Source: Hyperoodon ampullatus
Taxonomy: Eukaryota > Chordata > Mammalia > Artiodactyla > Ziphiidae
NCBI GenBank assembly: GCA_949752795.1
Contig: OX457075.1
Coordinates: 8,608,001 to 8,672,000, forward strand
Length of the DNA stretch: 64,000 bases
Direction: 5' to 3'
Positions 10,901-22,430 of this stretch are shown piece by piece (the first letter of the stretch is position 1; every line of letters starts with the position of its first letter). Made by a program: the position numbers and the translations under genes. The notes below the pieces were generated by a model, which was not told the origin of the DNA, ran no database searches, and worked only from the letters and a program-made list of their open reading frames with translations.

Positions 10901-11026
10901 TCTTTTTTTTTTTTTTTTGGCCCCGCCTTGTGGTTTGAGGGAGTTTCGTTCCTAACCAGGGATTGAACCCACACCTTCGGCAGTGCAAGCGTGGAGTCCT
11001 AACCACTGGACTGCCGGGGAATTCCC
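10901..11026 (-). mobile_element. Older CHR-type tRNA SINE inside the L2-like element
   Basis: In reverse complement it starts 'gggaattccccggcagtcc', carries a tRNA-like body with 'ggttcaatccctggttagg', and ends in an A-run (T-run 10902-10918 on this strand). Flanks ctgacttattct and ctgacccactct are an imperfect target duplication. It is older and shorter than the CHR-2 copies elsewhere. Confidence 0.85.
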
Positions 11027-11114
11027 CTGACCCACTCTTTATTGGCCTGTTTTATTTACTGCCAACATCTTCGCATTGGAATGTAAGTCGCATATGGGCA
11101 GAGACATTTCTGTT

Positions 11115-11141
11115 GTGTTTTTTGTTTTTGTTTTTGTTTTG
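11115..11141. repeat. (TTTTTG)n short tandem repeat
   Basis: About four TTTTTG-like units end in TTTTGCAG. The repeat lies within the tail half of the L2-like element. Confidence 0.8.
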
Positions 11142-11200
11142 CAGCCATATTCTCAGTGTGTAAGACAATGCTTCAGTAAATATTTGGGGCAAGTTAAATG

Positions 11201-11938
11201 AATTACATTTATCATCCATTCCAAAGCATTAAAAAGCAAGACTGCATCTGCCATTTGGAGGAGTCCAAATCTCCAGATTACTCAGCACTCTCTTGCTCGT
11301 CATTTCAGTACCGCAGGGCAATTATGCTCTGGGTTCCACCTTTGGGTTTTCATTAACTAATATATTATCAGCGAATTCAACTTATTTTTGTAGCTGTTTT
11401 AAGACATGTTATTGAAAGATTATTGTATGAGATACCATGTGTTTGTACATGGATAATTTTACTCTTTAAATTCTCAGAGGTCTCTTTTAGCCATATTGGC
11501 TTCAGTTTGGTAAAACAACACTGCAGATCTTAGATATTCTAGAAAATATATGCCCATTTAAAAAAACGTTTGTCTGGCAGGGCTTCTGACATTGCTGGTG
11601 AAGTACAAGTAATAACTGGTAGCTACAGTTAGTATCTGCTCCCAGGAAAGCAATAAGAGTAGAAATCTGTGATGTCCCCTTAAGCTCAGCACTGTATCCA
11701 GAATCATGCCAACAATTTTACTGACAGGTAGGTTCAGATGAGAGGATATCTGTCCCTTCTGGTCAAAAGCCACTTTGATTCTGCTCCATCCAGGATGCTA
11801 AAGGGACTGTGGACAGTATTCTACATCAGGTCTTCTCTAATGATGAATGGAAACACATGAAGACATATACATGAGGGAGACACCTGCTCATGTGTTTGAA
11901 ATTGATTTCAGGGAAGATTTCAAGTCCTCAATCCCACT
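11201..11938. other. Unique DNA, nothing recognised
   Basis: No repeat or coding signal was seen. The minus-strand frame of 71 codons at 11558-11773 has no domain. Confidence 0.45.
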
Positions 11939-11952
11939 AAGAAGTCATTCCA

Positions 11953-13162
11953 GACAGTGTGGTACTGGCATAAAAACAGAAAGATAGATCAGTGGATCAG
12001 GATAGAAAGCCCAGAGATAAACCCACGCACATATGGCCAACTTATCTTTGATAAAGGAGGCAGGAATGTACAGTGGAGAAAGGACAGCCTCTTCAATAAG
12101 TGGTGCTGGGAAAACTGGACAGGGGCATGTAAAAGTATGAGATTAGATCATTCCCTAACACCATACACAAAAATAAGCTCAAAATGGATTAAAGACCTAA
12201 ATGTAAGGCCAGAAACTATCAAACTCTTAGAGGAAAACATAGGTAGAACACTCTATGACATAAATCACAGCAAGATCCTTTTGGACCCACCTCCTAGAGA
12301 AATGGAACTAAAAACAAAGATAAACAAATGGGACCTAATGAAACTTCAAAGCTTTTGCACAGCAAAGGAAACCATAAACAAGACCAAAAGACAACCCTCA
12401 GAATGGGAGAAAATATTTGCAAATGAAGCAACTGACAAAGGATTAATCTCCAAAATTTATAAACAGCTCATGCAGCTCAATAGCAAAAAAACAAACAACC
12501 CAATCCAAAAATGGGCAGAAGACTTAAATAGGCATTTCTCCAAAGAAGATATACAGACTGCCAACAAACACATGAAAGAATGCTCAACATCATTAATCAT
12601 TAGAGAAATGCAAATCAAAACTACAATGAGATATCATCTCACACCAGTCAGAATGGCCATCATCAAGAAATCTAGAAACAATAAATGCTGGAGAGGGTGT
12701 GGAGAAAAGGGAACACTCTTGCACTGCTGGTGGGAATGTGAATTGGTACAGCCACTATGGAGAACAGTATGGAGGTTCCTTAAAAAACTAAAAATAGAAC
12801 TACCATATGACCCAGCAATCCCACTACTAGGCATATACCCTGAGAAAACCATAATTCAAAAAGAGACATGTACCAAAATGTTCATTGCAGCTCTATTCAC
12901 AATAGCCCGGAGCTGGAAACAACCTAAGTGTCCATCATCGGATGAATGGATAAAGAAGATGTGGCACATATATACAATGGAATATTACTCAGCCATAAAA
13001 AGGAACGAAACTGAGCTATTTGTAATGAGGTGGATAGACCTAGAGTCTGTCATACAGAGTGAAGTAAGTCAGAAAGAGAAAGACAAATACCGTATGCTAA
13101 CACATATATATGGAATTAAAAAAAAAAATGTCATGAAGAACCTAGGGGTAAAACGGGAATAA
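11953..13162 (+). pseudogene. LINE-1 ORF2 C-terminal fragment (about 400 codons)
   Basis: ORF2 protein of L1 is an endonuclease/reverse transcriptase of about 1,275 residues. Only its C-terminal third is present. The frame is already open at the truncation point, with GTG-TGG-TAC and no authentic start. It stays open to TAA at 13160-13162. The C-terminal cysteine motif is intact: C-x3-C-x7-H-x4-C within [18 protein letters not shown], at about residues 244-261 of the fragment. After it come [19 protein letters not shown] and the [13 protein letters not shown] block typical of L1. Catalytic domains are absent, so no enzymatic activity is expected. The fragment has no promoter of its own. Confidence 0.96.
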
Positions 13163-13334
13163 AGACACAGACCTACTTGAGAACGGACTTGAGGATATGG
13201 GGAGGGTGAAGGGTAAGCTGTGACAAAGCGAAAGAGAGGCATGGACATATATACACTACCAAACGTAAGGTAGATAGATAGTGGGAAGCAGCCGCAGAGC
13301 ACAGGGAGATCAGCTCGGTGCTTTGTGACCGCCT

Positions 13335-13367
13335 GGAGGGGTGGGATAGGGAGGGTGGGAGGGAGGG
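13335..13367 (+). other. G-rich quadruplex-prone tract in the L1 3' UTR
   Basis: Seven runs of three or four G are separated by loops of 1-3 bases: GGGG-T-GGG-ATA-GGG-A-GGG-T-GGG-A-GGG-A-GGG. The L1 3' UTR is known to hold a polypurine tract that can form G-quadruplexes. Equivalent tracts lie in other L1 ends here at 41657-41685 (+), 57351-57382 (+, weakened) and 55383-55413 (-). Confidence 0.85.
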
Positions 13368-13481
13368 AGACGCAATAGGGAAGGGATGTGGGAACAGATG
13401 TGTATGTATGACTGATTCACTTTGTTATAAAGCAGAAACTAATAAAAAATAAATTAAAAAAAAAAAAAAGAAGTCATTCCA

Positions 13482-15124
13482 ATGTAGAAATAGTTTCAGT
13501 TCCAAAATAAATATTTGTTAGTTCCAGACCAAAGGAATATCCTCTGGAAAGAATGAGGATAGAATGTGAATCAGATTCTTCTGAAGGAACACAGTTCAGA
13601 ATCTGAGAGTCTTGCCCCTTACTTGGGTGCCTTTATAATTGGATTTTTCTTTCTATGCTTATCTCAGTCAAAAAACCAGCAATAGTCTCTGCTCAAGCTA
13701 GAATGGCTCAGGAAGATCTAAACATGTTCTGTATCTTCCTTTCTGACATCACTGAAAATTTTTCATAACTTTTCATACAGGTCAAATACTGCCTTGTCCA
13801 TAAAGCTTTCTCTATTACCTTTAAATGAAAATCTTTTGTTCCTTTGGATTCCCATAACTCCCATTACACACATTATATATACGCATATATATATTTAATG
13901 TGTTAAATATTTAATATATAAAAATTTATATCCGAATTTGCAAGACTGTGGTCATTAGGGACCGATCATCCTTTCAACTGCCGGCTCTGTGGATAAGTCC
14001 ATTCCCTCGTGTCCCTGAACAATGACTATCGGTTTCTGCTTTAATCGCGTCTATCACAGTGGTGTTGCTACCTCCCAAGACAGGCTGCTTTTTTAGTTTG
14101 GATTTCGCTCTCTGCTGACAACACCTTGGACCAGACAGAATGTACCTTCTCCAGTACCTAAGCTGCAGCAGGCCTTTTGTTTTGGCTGATTTGTTTTAAA
14201 AAAATCCTGGTCTAACAATAGGGCAGTGATGACCTACAACAGGATTTTTTCATTGACAACTGAGGGAGAAAATGTGCTATAATTACCAGGAGCTCCAGGG
14301 AGAATTAGATGGTTGAGATGATGTTTTAAGTGATTAAGGGACTTTTTAAAAATCATCTTTCCTTTTTCAGAATTTGGAACTGCTGAACTGCAATAAACAG
14401 GTTTTCTGGAAGAGTTTCTTGGGAAATAGCTACTGGGGCTTAAATCCCAAATGCTGCTTTTCAGGTGGATGCCTTTGCTCCCTGTTCCCACTGACCTGGA
14501 ACACACTTTCTCCCAACATTTACCATACTTTGTTGTAATTAGTTGTTCAATGTGTACCTTCAATGCGAGACTGTGAACCAAAAGAGGTCTAGTAACCAAG
14601 ATTTTCTTGTCAATCACTCTATTCCCAGGGCCAGCAATTATTTGCAGAATGGGTAAATGGCTGTATGTGGTAACAGTATGAAGTGGGTTAGCTGCTCACC
14701 AAGACGCACAGTCCCAGAGTAAAATTTTATCAAAATTTGTTTCCCTTCTTCTCTACAAGATGAACATTTAAAATGGTACAATTTAAAACCTTGTTTTATG
14801 ACTTCCATGGATGTATTTAGTGGACAAAATAGTTTATCTGAAATGATGTCCAGAACTAAAATCATAGAGGATGGAGGCTGGGAAATAGAATGCAGTGAGC
14901 AGTGCAGATATGGATAATTATAGAAACACTTAGATATTAATTACCTACATTTTATTAACACTCTCCTAAAAATTATGAAGGGATAAAAAATATATATATA
15001 TATGTATATATATAATGTTGATGTAAGTCGTTGATTGATAGATTGTATTGCTTGGAATAAGAGTAAACAGGTAGATGTTGATGAAGTAAATACCTGGAAT
15101 TATTGCTTGCTATGGTGTGAATTG
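13482..15124. other. Unique AT-rich DNA with simple repeats
   Basis: No gene was found. AT-rich simple sequence lies at 13868-13932, and a (TA)n run interrupted by TATG lies at 14990-15014. The minus-strand frame of 127 codons at 14234-14617 has biased composition and no domain. Confidence 0.5.
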
Positions 15125-15335
15125 ATTGAACAAATATTGATTGAGTACTTATTAGGGTAATCATAATAATAAATGATTTATGTCTATTAATTGATTTGAT
15201 CTTCTCAGACATCCAATTAAGTATTTTATTTTCATTTTATAGATGAAATTAAAGGTCAATTATGCTGAGTAATTTGCGAGCAATTATATAACTTGTAATT
15301 GGCAGAGCTGGGATTTGAATTCTGTCATGATTTAT
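15125..15335 (+). mobile_element. MIR SINE
   Basis: The MIR order is clear: 'ttgagtacttattaggg', 'tcattttatagatgaaatta', 'ctgagtaatttgcgagcaat' and 'ggcagagctgggatttgaat'. These correspond to the MIR core and 3' part. The tRNA-derived head is degraded. Confidence 0.85.
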
Positions 15336-15735
15336 CCAACATCTATGTATTTTTTTATTGTGTCACATGGGTAGGGAAGAGAGAAGAGCCAGAGCATGTA
15401 TAAAGACCAAGAGGTAGGGTATGTCTGAGGAATAGAAAGGTATTTGGTGCAGTAAGTAGTGACGGGAGAGGGCAGTAATAGTTACTGAGGTAGGCATAAG
15501 TAGTTTGGAGCCATGTCTGAAAGTACCTATAGGAGATGCATTGGTTTATAAGTAAGGAGGGGATGTTCTTTGACTTGCTCTGTAGACAGGTGATTTTGCC
15601 TGCAGTGTGCATACCGGGAGACTGGTGAAGAAATAAGAGCTACTGAAAGCTTGGGCAGGGCTGGATAAGCCCACTGAAATCACCTTATCTGGATGACAAG
15701 AGACAGGCTACACTACTGACTTTAAGAGCTCTTCT
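15336..15735. other. Unique DNA, nothing recognised
   Basis: A/G-rich and without known repeat or domain. The minus-strand frame of 85 codons here looks like chance. Confidence 0.4.
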
Positions 15736-15888
15736 GGGGAATTCCCTGGGGGTTCAGTAGGTAAGACTCTGAGCTTCCAGTGCAGGGGGCACGGGTCAGG
15801 GGGCACAGGTTCTGTGTCTGGTTGGGGAACTAAGATCCTGCATGCCATGTGGCATGACCAAAAATAAATAAGTTAAAAAAAAAGAATT
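15736..15888 (+). mobile_element. Older CHR-type tRNA SINE
   Basis: Begins 'gggaattccctgggggttca', has the tRNA-like head and a B-box-like 'ggttctgtgtctggttgg', then 'gcatgccatgtggcatgacc' and an A-rich tail. A repeated 'gggggcac(g/a)ggt' near 15786-15810 suggests a small internal duplication. It is diverged, with no clear target duplication. Confidence 0.85.
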
Positions 15889-16089
15889 CCTCTGAAAGAA
15901 TCATGGGTTTGGATAAACTATGCACAATTTAATTTTCCTCAGTTTGAAGACTATGACTTTGAGGAAGAGAGTAGAATAAGGGGAACTGAATAACTTTGGA
16001 TATAAATCAGTTTGAAATGTAGAAAATTGTTTTTCAAACCATAATCGATATGCCAATGGTTATGTTCTTAGCAAGGAAAAGAATGTTTT

Positions 16090-16309
16090 TTTGTTTGTTT
16101 GTTTTGTTTTTTTTTTGCGGTACGCGGGCCTCTCACTGTTGTGACCTCTCCCGTTGCGGAGCACAGGCTCCGGGAGCACAGGCTCAGCGGCCATGGCTCA
16201 CGGGCTTAGTCGCTCCGCGGCATGTGGGATCTTCCCGGACCGGGGCACAAACCCCTGTCCCCTGCATCGGCAGGCGGACTCTCAACCACCGCGCCACCAG
16301 GGAAGCCCT
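16090..16309 (-). mobile_element. Young CHR-2 tRNA-Glu SINE, 14-bp target duplication
   Basis: In reverse complement it starts 'gggcttccctggtggcgc', carries RNA polymerase III A-box (TGGCGCGGTGG-like) and B-box sequences from tRNA-Glu, and ends at the conserved 'gcctctcactg...gtaccgc' followed by an A-run. The direct repeat gaaaagaatgtttt flanks it at 16076-16089 and 16310-16323. The two overlapping plus frames here are artefacts of the SINE. Confidence 0.96.
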
Positions 16310-16399
16310 GAAAAGAATGTTTTAAAAATCACCTAATTAATATAAGGACACAGTTTTTGTTGTACAAAGTACACAGGGCAAATGAAAAATCTCCATTCT

Positions 16400-16715
16400 A
16401 GGATTGCAGTGTGGCTGCAGTCTGCAGTCCTTCTTAATGGCCCCTCCTAAGTATCTGCTGATCAGGATGGTTCCTGCTCAATTGTTCATCCCACTCCCCC
16501 ATGCCTGGTTCTTTGTAGGCTTGTTTACTGTTCCCTATAAAAGAAAATTCCTTTCTGCCTAACCCTTAAGATGCTAGCAGACCTCATGATCTAAGAATTC
16601 TCTCTATTGCAATTGTCCTTCTCCCCTTATTGTAGTAGTCTTTTCAAGTAAAGACTCTTCTGACTTAAGCCTGGATTCATTTTTTCACTTGACCCAGGAG
16701 AAAATAATGAAAAAA
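16400..16715 (+). other. Possible LTR remnant
   Basis: The stretch 'ttactgttccctataaaag', C/T-rich DNA, and 'caagtaaagactcttctgac' ahead of a T-rich end resemble a TATA box, R and U5 of an endogenous LTR. Edges and family are unclear. Confidence 0.3.
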
Positions 16716-16734
16716 AAAAGGAGTTAATGGAAAA

Positions 16735-17201
16735 TAGGGAATTATATGATGGAACAAAATTCTAGTATAAAAATAATTAGAATAATTATAAATGGACTAG
16801 ACATATCAATTAAAAAGCAAAGACTAAGATTTAATTAAAAACAAAGCAAAAACACCGCTAACAGGAGACATGCTTAAAATAAGAGGAAAATGGTTAAAAA
16901 TAAAGGGATATAAAGTGATATCTCAAACAAAAATGAACTGAAGAAAATCGAGGGTTGTTTTCATAGGATCTGATTAAATAGTCTTTAAGACAAAAGTAAT
17001 ATAATGTTGGGGCTTCCCTGGTGGCGCAGTGGTTGAGAGTCCGCCTGCCGATGCAGGGGACACAGGTTTATGCCCTGGTCTGGGAAGATCCCACATGCCG
17101 CGGAGCAGCTGGGCCCATGAGCCATGGCTGCTGAGCCTGTGCATCCAGAGCCTGTGCTCCGCAACGGGAGAGGCCACAATGGTGAGAGGCCCGCGTACCG
17201 C

Positions 17202-17244
<43 letters not shown>

Positions 17245-18130
17245 AGCAATATAATGTTAAAAGAAGGACACTACATTCTTATACAAGGTATCATACAACA
17301 GCTATATATACGATATACACCTAACAATATAGCCTTCACATATATCAAGCATTAACTGGATGGAATGTTAAGAGAAAGAGATAAGTTACTGAGAACTTTT
17401 ACATCTCATTTCAAAATTAGGAGATTAAACAGGAAGGAAAAGCAGAGATTTTGAAGACTAAAAGAATATTAATAAATATAATCCACACTCAATGAAGGGA
17501 GATAATATTTTTTAAGCACACACAAATACTGACCACCCCTCCAAAAAAATGGTCCCATATTGACACAGAGGAAGTCTCAATAAATTTCAAAGAATGACTA
17601 TAATACAAAAAGTATTATTTTTGCAAAATCCAATAAGTTTGGAAACTAAATAATTACTGAGTTATTTCTCAGGTTATAAAAGGAAATATTAAAGAAAACT
17701 AGGAAGTATTCAGAATAAATGATAATTAATGGGTTAAAAGACAAATTTGTGCAACAGAGCTAAAGCAGTCCTTAAAGGGAAATGTAGAGTTTTACACCCA
17801 TTTATCAAGAAAGAAGAAAGGTGGAAGGTAGCACTCACTTCAGGAAGTTAGGGAGAAAAAAATCAAACCCAAAGGGACAAGAAGTAAAAAACAAGAAAAT
17901 AATAAAAGTAAGAGAAAACTCAATGAAATTTAGACAATATATGAACACTAAAGAAGATTAACAAATGGAAAGCTGATTCTTCCAGAAGATTCTTAAAACA
18001 AACTTCTGCCAGGGCTAACCAAAACAAACAAATAAACAAACAAACAAAACCACAGAAAGAGAATATTCAAATAAACAAAATGGAGAATGAAAAGGTGGAA
18101 GTAGCTAGAGAATAGAAATCTAAAAAGAGG
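16735..18130 (+). mobile_element. Ancient LINE-1 ORF2 fragment, split by a SINE
   Basis: Diverged L1 ORF2 is recognisable from order: 'ttaaaaataaagggatataa', 'gtctttaagacaaaagtaa', [SINE], 'gaaggacactacattcttat', 'gtctcaataaatttcaaaga', 'ttaaagggaaatgtagagtt' and 'aagctgattcttccagaaga'. All frames are broken. This is the endonuclease-to-early-RT part of ORF2. The SINE at 17009 lies cleanly inside it, so it is much younger. Confidence 0.8.
17009..17247 (+). mobile_element. Young CHR-2 SINE with long (AAAT)n tail
   Basis: The full tRNA-Glu head 'cttccctggtggcgcagtgg' and B-box region are present, with the CHR-2 body to 'gcccgcgtaccgc'. The tail is a (TAAA)n array at 17203-17245, about ten units. 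The 11-base direct repeat aatataatgtt flanks it at 16998-17008 and 17248-17258. The variable tail is a ready-made microsatellite. Confidence 0.96.
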
Positions 18131-19959
18131 ACATAAATATACAGATTTTAAAAATATATTATGAATAATCATAAGTAATGAATTTGAAATCCAGGTGCAA
18201 TTGATAGATTCTTTAAAAATTACATAAAATTAAAAAGAAAATTAGGAACAGAAAAATTAGGTGGGGTCCATCCCTAGGACAGTGTGAGAGAATGAATGAA
18301 CCTTTGTATTTTCCTAGCATCTGGCTTTCAACAGATTCTAATTAGTTTGTTGAATAAGATAATAAATGAATGGGTGAATAAATGACGCTCAGATGCCTCC
18401 TGTGATACTGAGGGAGAGTACAGTGGCCATTGAAGAGTTCTGTTTTGATGTTGAAAATGTGCAGGATGGAAGTTGAGATGGCTGAGTTTGGGATGGGCAA
18501 GAAAAAGGGATTGGGGCATTTTACTCAGGAGGAGGAATGATGCGGGGAGCCAGGAAAACAAATAGCTCCAAAATTTAAGATCTTTTTTAAAAAAGACTTT
18601 GAGAACAGGAAATTGTTCACAGAAACCAAAAAATAAAAAAATTCCTTTTGATGAACTGCTTTAATTTGGGGATAACCAAAGTAAGCTTTTCCTTTTTGTG
18701 TTTTCATGCACTGCATCCTAAAGCCAATTTCCATGATATTTGAAGAACTGAATTACTAAGAGCAAGGCAGCTTCTCTTGGGTAACACTGAAAAGCCTGAG
18801 GGAACTCTAAATAAATAAGAAATGAGAGACAAGAAAGGCTATTTTTTCCCTCCCACTGTTGAATGACAATTGACTCTGTATATGCAAGTGAAAAAGAAAG
18901 ACACTGTTGTGGCAGTATATTTCAGGAAATTGTTTAATAGATTTAATATAATAAATTTCAGATCAAATTAAGGGAAAACAGTTTAGTAGCATGGTCACGG
19001 TGTTAATAAGGACATTCTCAGTCGGTGCCATTTCAAGGCACTTAACTCAAGTTGAGAAACGTGGCACACCCATTAGGCACAAGTCCCTGCGTCTATGCCA
19101 GTTCCCGGTGTGCACAGCTGGCTAAGGTCACTGAGAAGCTGCATAAGTGCGAAAAAGCATGATTTCATAAGAAAAATATAGATTCTTCTCACCCCAGGCA
19201 TTTGGGTTTTGAAGACTTTCCTTTGGCTGTTAACATATTTATTCAACCCACCAGGGAAGGCGAGTTCTACAATGGTCCGTGGTTGGGCTGGCTCCTTGTA
19301 CCTGCCGTCTCATTGCTAATTTTGTCTCTTGAGCTGTCTCCCTTTTCTCTCCCACAACCAAAATGCTCTTTGGGGATATTTTCTTACTTCCCCAGCTTCA
19401 ATTCTGGGGAATTGGAATTCAATTCTGTTCTCTTTAGCATCTGTCCTCCCCCCACCCCCCGACTGCTCTCTGGGTATTAGATAAAAATACTTTTTAAATT
19501 TCCTTAATATTATGGCCTCAGAGGAGAGATGTGTGAGGTCAAAGGCTATAGGTTGGAAAAGAAAGTGTCTAAGATATCAAAGATGCTCTAATCCTTAACT
19601 TAGAAAAGACAAATTACTACTGCTTTACTCTCTGTGCCTGGTCTCTCAGCCATGACAGACCTTATTTTTGTAGGAAAATTAGTACTCAGTCTGGGAAGTT
19701 TGCTTTAATGAATGTTACTTCCTCTTGATCCTGTAAAATCCTAAATCCTTTATGTCCCACTTGAACTCTATTCAGGCAAATCCTTAGTTATCCTGCCTGG
19801 ACCAATTTCCAGCACATTCTACCCTCCAGAGGAAGGCACTTTTCTACTGTACCTTAGATTTACCTTTGCCCTCAGAGACCCTAATATTGCTGACATTAGG
19901 TCAAACATTCTTCTAAAATATGTAGATATGATAAATATTTGAAGCAAATATAGTAGATA
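18131..19959. other. Unique AT-rich DNA, nothing firm
   Basis: The first part (to about 18260) may be the end of the ancient L1. A C-run lies at 19447-19459. No coding or RNA signal was recognised. Confidence 0.45.
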
Positions 19960-20600
19960 AATGATTATACACTTAATACAGAAAGACTTCACAAAAATTG
20001 AGACTATCACTCAGAAAAAGAAGAGAAAATATAATATACAAATGTACAAAATACAAAAGAGATCATGGAAATATCTGAAATATTTATAACTCTCTAGTAA
20101 TCACAGAAATGCAAATAAAAATATTGAGATTAACCTTTTTTGCCTGTAAGTGAGCAAACAGTAAAATAAATGTTATTAATGTCAGAGGGTGCTATGAAAT
20201 GGTTACTTTTATAGACTATGTGAATATAAATTACCCAAATATCTTAGGAAGTTATTTAGTACTAAGTCTTGGTAACGTTTAATATATTTATCTTGTTAAG
20301 TACTTTTTCCCCTTCTAGGAGTTCTAAGGAAAGAATCAGAAATGTTGAAAAAGACTGATGCATAAGCATGTTTATTTATAAAAGAAAAAATTTAAAGTAA
20401 ATGTCAATGAACAATAGAATAGTTAAATTAATTATGGTCCCTCTATAGAAAATTGAATATTATTCAACAGTTGAATATTATGTTTACAAAGAATTTTAAT
20501 GATGTGAGAAAGCACTTATGACATTAAGTGAAAAAGCAGGATAGGATAGAATGATATATAGAATAAAATCTCAAATATACTGTTCTGTGTCTGTGTAGCT
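19960..20600 (+). mobile_element. Ancient HAL1/L1M-like fragment
   Basis: The plus strand carries 'agtaatcacagaaatgcaaa', 'gcataagcatgtttatttat', 'gaatattattcaacagttga' and 'acattaagtgaaaaagcagg', the order of the last part of old L1/HAL1 elements. It is highly diverged and frames are broken. Confidence 0.65.
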
Positions 20601-21039
20601 TCCATTTATCTTGTATTTCCTCTGTGGAGCTTGTTTATTCTATCTGCTTAAATACAGAGAGTTGCTTTGTTCCTCTACCAAAGGAACACATTTAGTTTTA
20701 TCCCTCCTCCTGATTTCTCAAGTATGGACACGAGGTCTCAGTAGTATAGGTTTTTAATAGTAAGGCTTCAATATCAATCAGTCATCATTCAGTCAATCAA
20801 CAAACGTCAATTGATCACAAGCGATAAGTGTCAAATATTCATTAGTTGCTAGCAACGCAGCAGGGAGGGAGATACAGGGACAGAGAGGGAGAGGGAGAGA
20901 GATTCTGCTTTAAGGAACTTAGGCAGGTATCTGCACTATGTCTGTGATGGGGCTGGAGGGAGATAATATAAATAAGAGAATGTTGAGAATCAAGAAGTTA
21001 TATGCAGAAGACAGAATGCAAGAACAATAATGAGGTAGA
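20601..21039. other. Unique DNA with purine-rich tract
   Basis: A purine-rich run lies at 20861-20902 (agggagggagat...gagagagat). Nothing else was recognised. Confidence 0.4.
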
Positions 21040-22430
21040 GAATGGGAGTGGGTGAGTGGTTTTTAGCTAGGTTTGCTGGGAGAGGCCTCTTTGAGCAGGT
21101 GGTATTAGATTTGAGACCGGAATAATGAGCAAAGGAAAGAACAAATGCAAAGTCCTTGGAAAGCCGTAGGAGCGAAACAGAAAGAAGGTCAGTGCAGCTG
21201 ATGAGATAAAGGAGTAATGGAGACAGACAGGACTGGAGAACTGAACAAGAGTAAGTTCATGGACCATAATGCAAAGGTTTTTCTGTCAGTGTTGTGTTTG
21301 TATAATTGGAGGCTATTCAAGGGTTAGTAGCACTGGAGAGATACGATCTGAGTTATTCTTAAGATGAACCTGAGGATGTCACAGCAAACGGACTGCAGGA
21401 GGCAGGGACAAAGGCAGGAGGACCTGAAAGGGGACAGTGGTAGTCGTTCACGCCAGAGATAACAGGCATGAATTAGGACCATGACATTGGAGGTGGTGAA
21501 ATGAAGTCAGATTCAGAACGTATTTTGAAGTTCACCACCTTAGGGCACGCGGGACTCACTGATGAATTACATGTTGCAGATGATGAAAAGAAAGGAATCC
21601 AGACTTTTGGACTGAGCAACTAGGTTGCTAATGCACTGTGGAGAAATGCAGCCAGGGTAGGTTTGGGACTTTGTTAGAATCCAATAAAGGGGGAGAAATG
21701 GATGCAGAAGAGAAGAGGGTGATTTTAGGAATGAAGCCCTTGATAAGACATCCTGGGGATAAAAACCAGAGCTTAGGCGAAATCAATTGTCTAAAATATT
21801 AGTACGTGCACTCTTTTCATTGAAAGCACCTCCAGTGGAAATGGTGAAAAGGTGTGATAACACTCATCTACTTTGATACAATTTCCCTATCAAGTCCATG
21901 GTGAGATTATCAGCTGAGAGTATGAGGTATGTGGAGAGGGACGGGGAGACTTGGGGAGAAGAATGCACACAGTAATTATCTGAGAGCGTGGAGAATGCAT
22001 TTAATCAGGAAAGTGAGGCCATGTTATTGATGGTGAGTCCCTGTTTCACAACTGTAGTCAGCAATTTGAAGTCAGTCCAGTCACCATGGTTCTGTCATTT
22101 CTTTTCCCCCTTTGGCAAAATTCAGTGGACCACGTGCAAGTATGGAACAGGCACATGCTTGGACTTAAATGAGGATGGAGTTCTGCAGGGCAAGTAGAAT
22201 TGAGAGGAATGTGCAGGGTGCAGGGGAGGATTAGAGAGTTAAGGTGTTTACTATAAATTCTAGACTGGGTATGGAAGCAAGGGAAGAAGATAAAGAGAGT
22301 GATGGACAGTAACAACATGATCCTCTCAGTGAGGATCAGAAGACCTCGCTGAGAGCATAAAATCACTGGAGCAGGAGGACCAGAGTGAGCGTGCTGGGAG
22401 GATGGGACGTGATTGACTTTTAAATCAAGA
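21040..22430 (-). mobile_element. L2-like ancient repeat, reverse orientation
   Basis: Reverse-complement phrases match the same family as 9790-11200. On the plus strand they include 'gggagaggcctctttgagca', 'gagatacgatctgagttatt', 'gtggtgaaatgaagtcagat' and 'ccagacttttggactgagca'. It is long and old; edges and the family name are uncertain. Confidence 0.5.

Larger units (their letters stand above)
9790..11200 (+). mobile_element. Long L2-like element, split by a SINE
   Basis: A run of phrases follows a common ancient mammalian repeat that I associate with L2. It includes 'ccagtcttctttatctcagc', 'agaatcatccttgactcctc', 'tgtgttactgcaatggcttc', 'accatgtcctttcctccctc', 'catctcactcagcataaaag', 'gccacactagtctccttgat' and 'tttgatcaccatctgactta'. 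After the SINE it resumes with 'ttggcctgttttatttactg' and ends near 'cttcagtaaatatttggggc'. Family naming is from memory and the copy is strongly diverged. Frames are meaningless. Confidence 0.6.
11953..13467 (+). mobile_element. Recent LINE-1 copy, 5'-truncated, 14-bp target duplication
   Basis: The 1.5-kb insert comprises the end of ORF2, a 3' UTR of about 305 bases and an A-rich tail (13452-13467). The exact direct repeat aagaagtcattcca flanks it at 11939-11952 and 13468-13481. ORF1, the endonuclease and the reverse-transcriptase domain are missing. No stop or frameshift has accumulated in the remaining 400 or so ORF2 codons. That suggests a fairly recent insertion, though it cannot move on its own. 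Confidence 0.97.

Noticed and set aside
10901..11026. tRNA-like sequence considered as a functional tRNA gene
   Set aside because: Only a SINE head: no intact cloverleaf, A-rich tail, and many related copies nearby. The same applies to all CHR copies.
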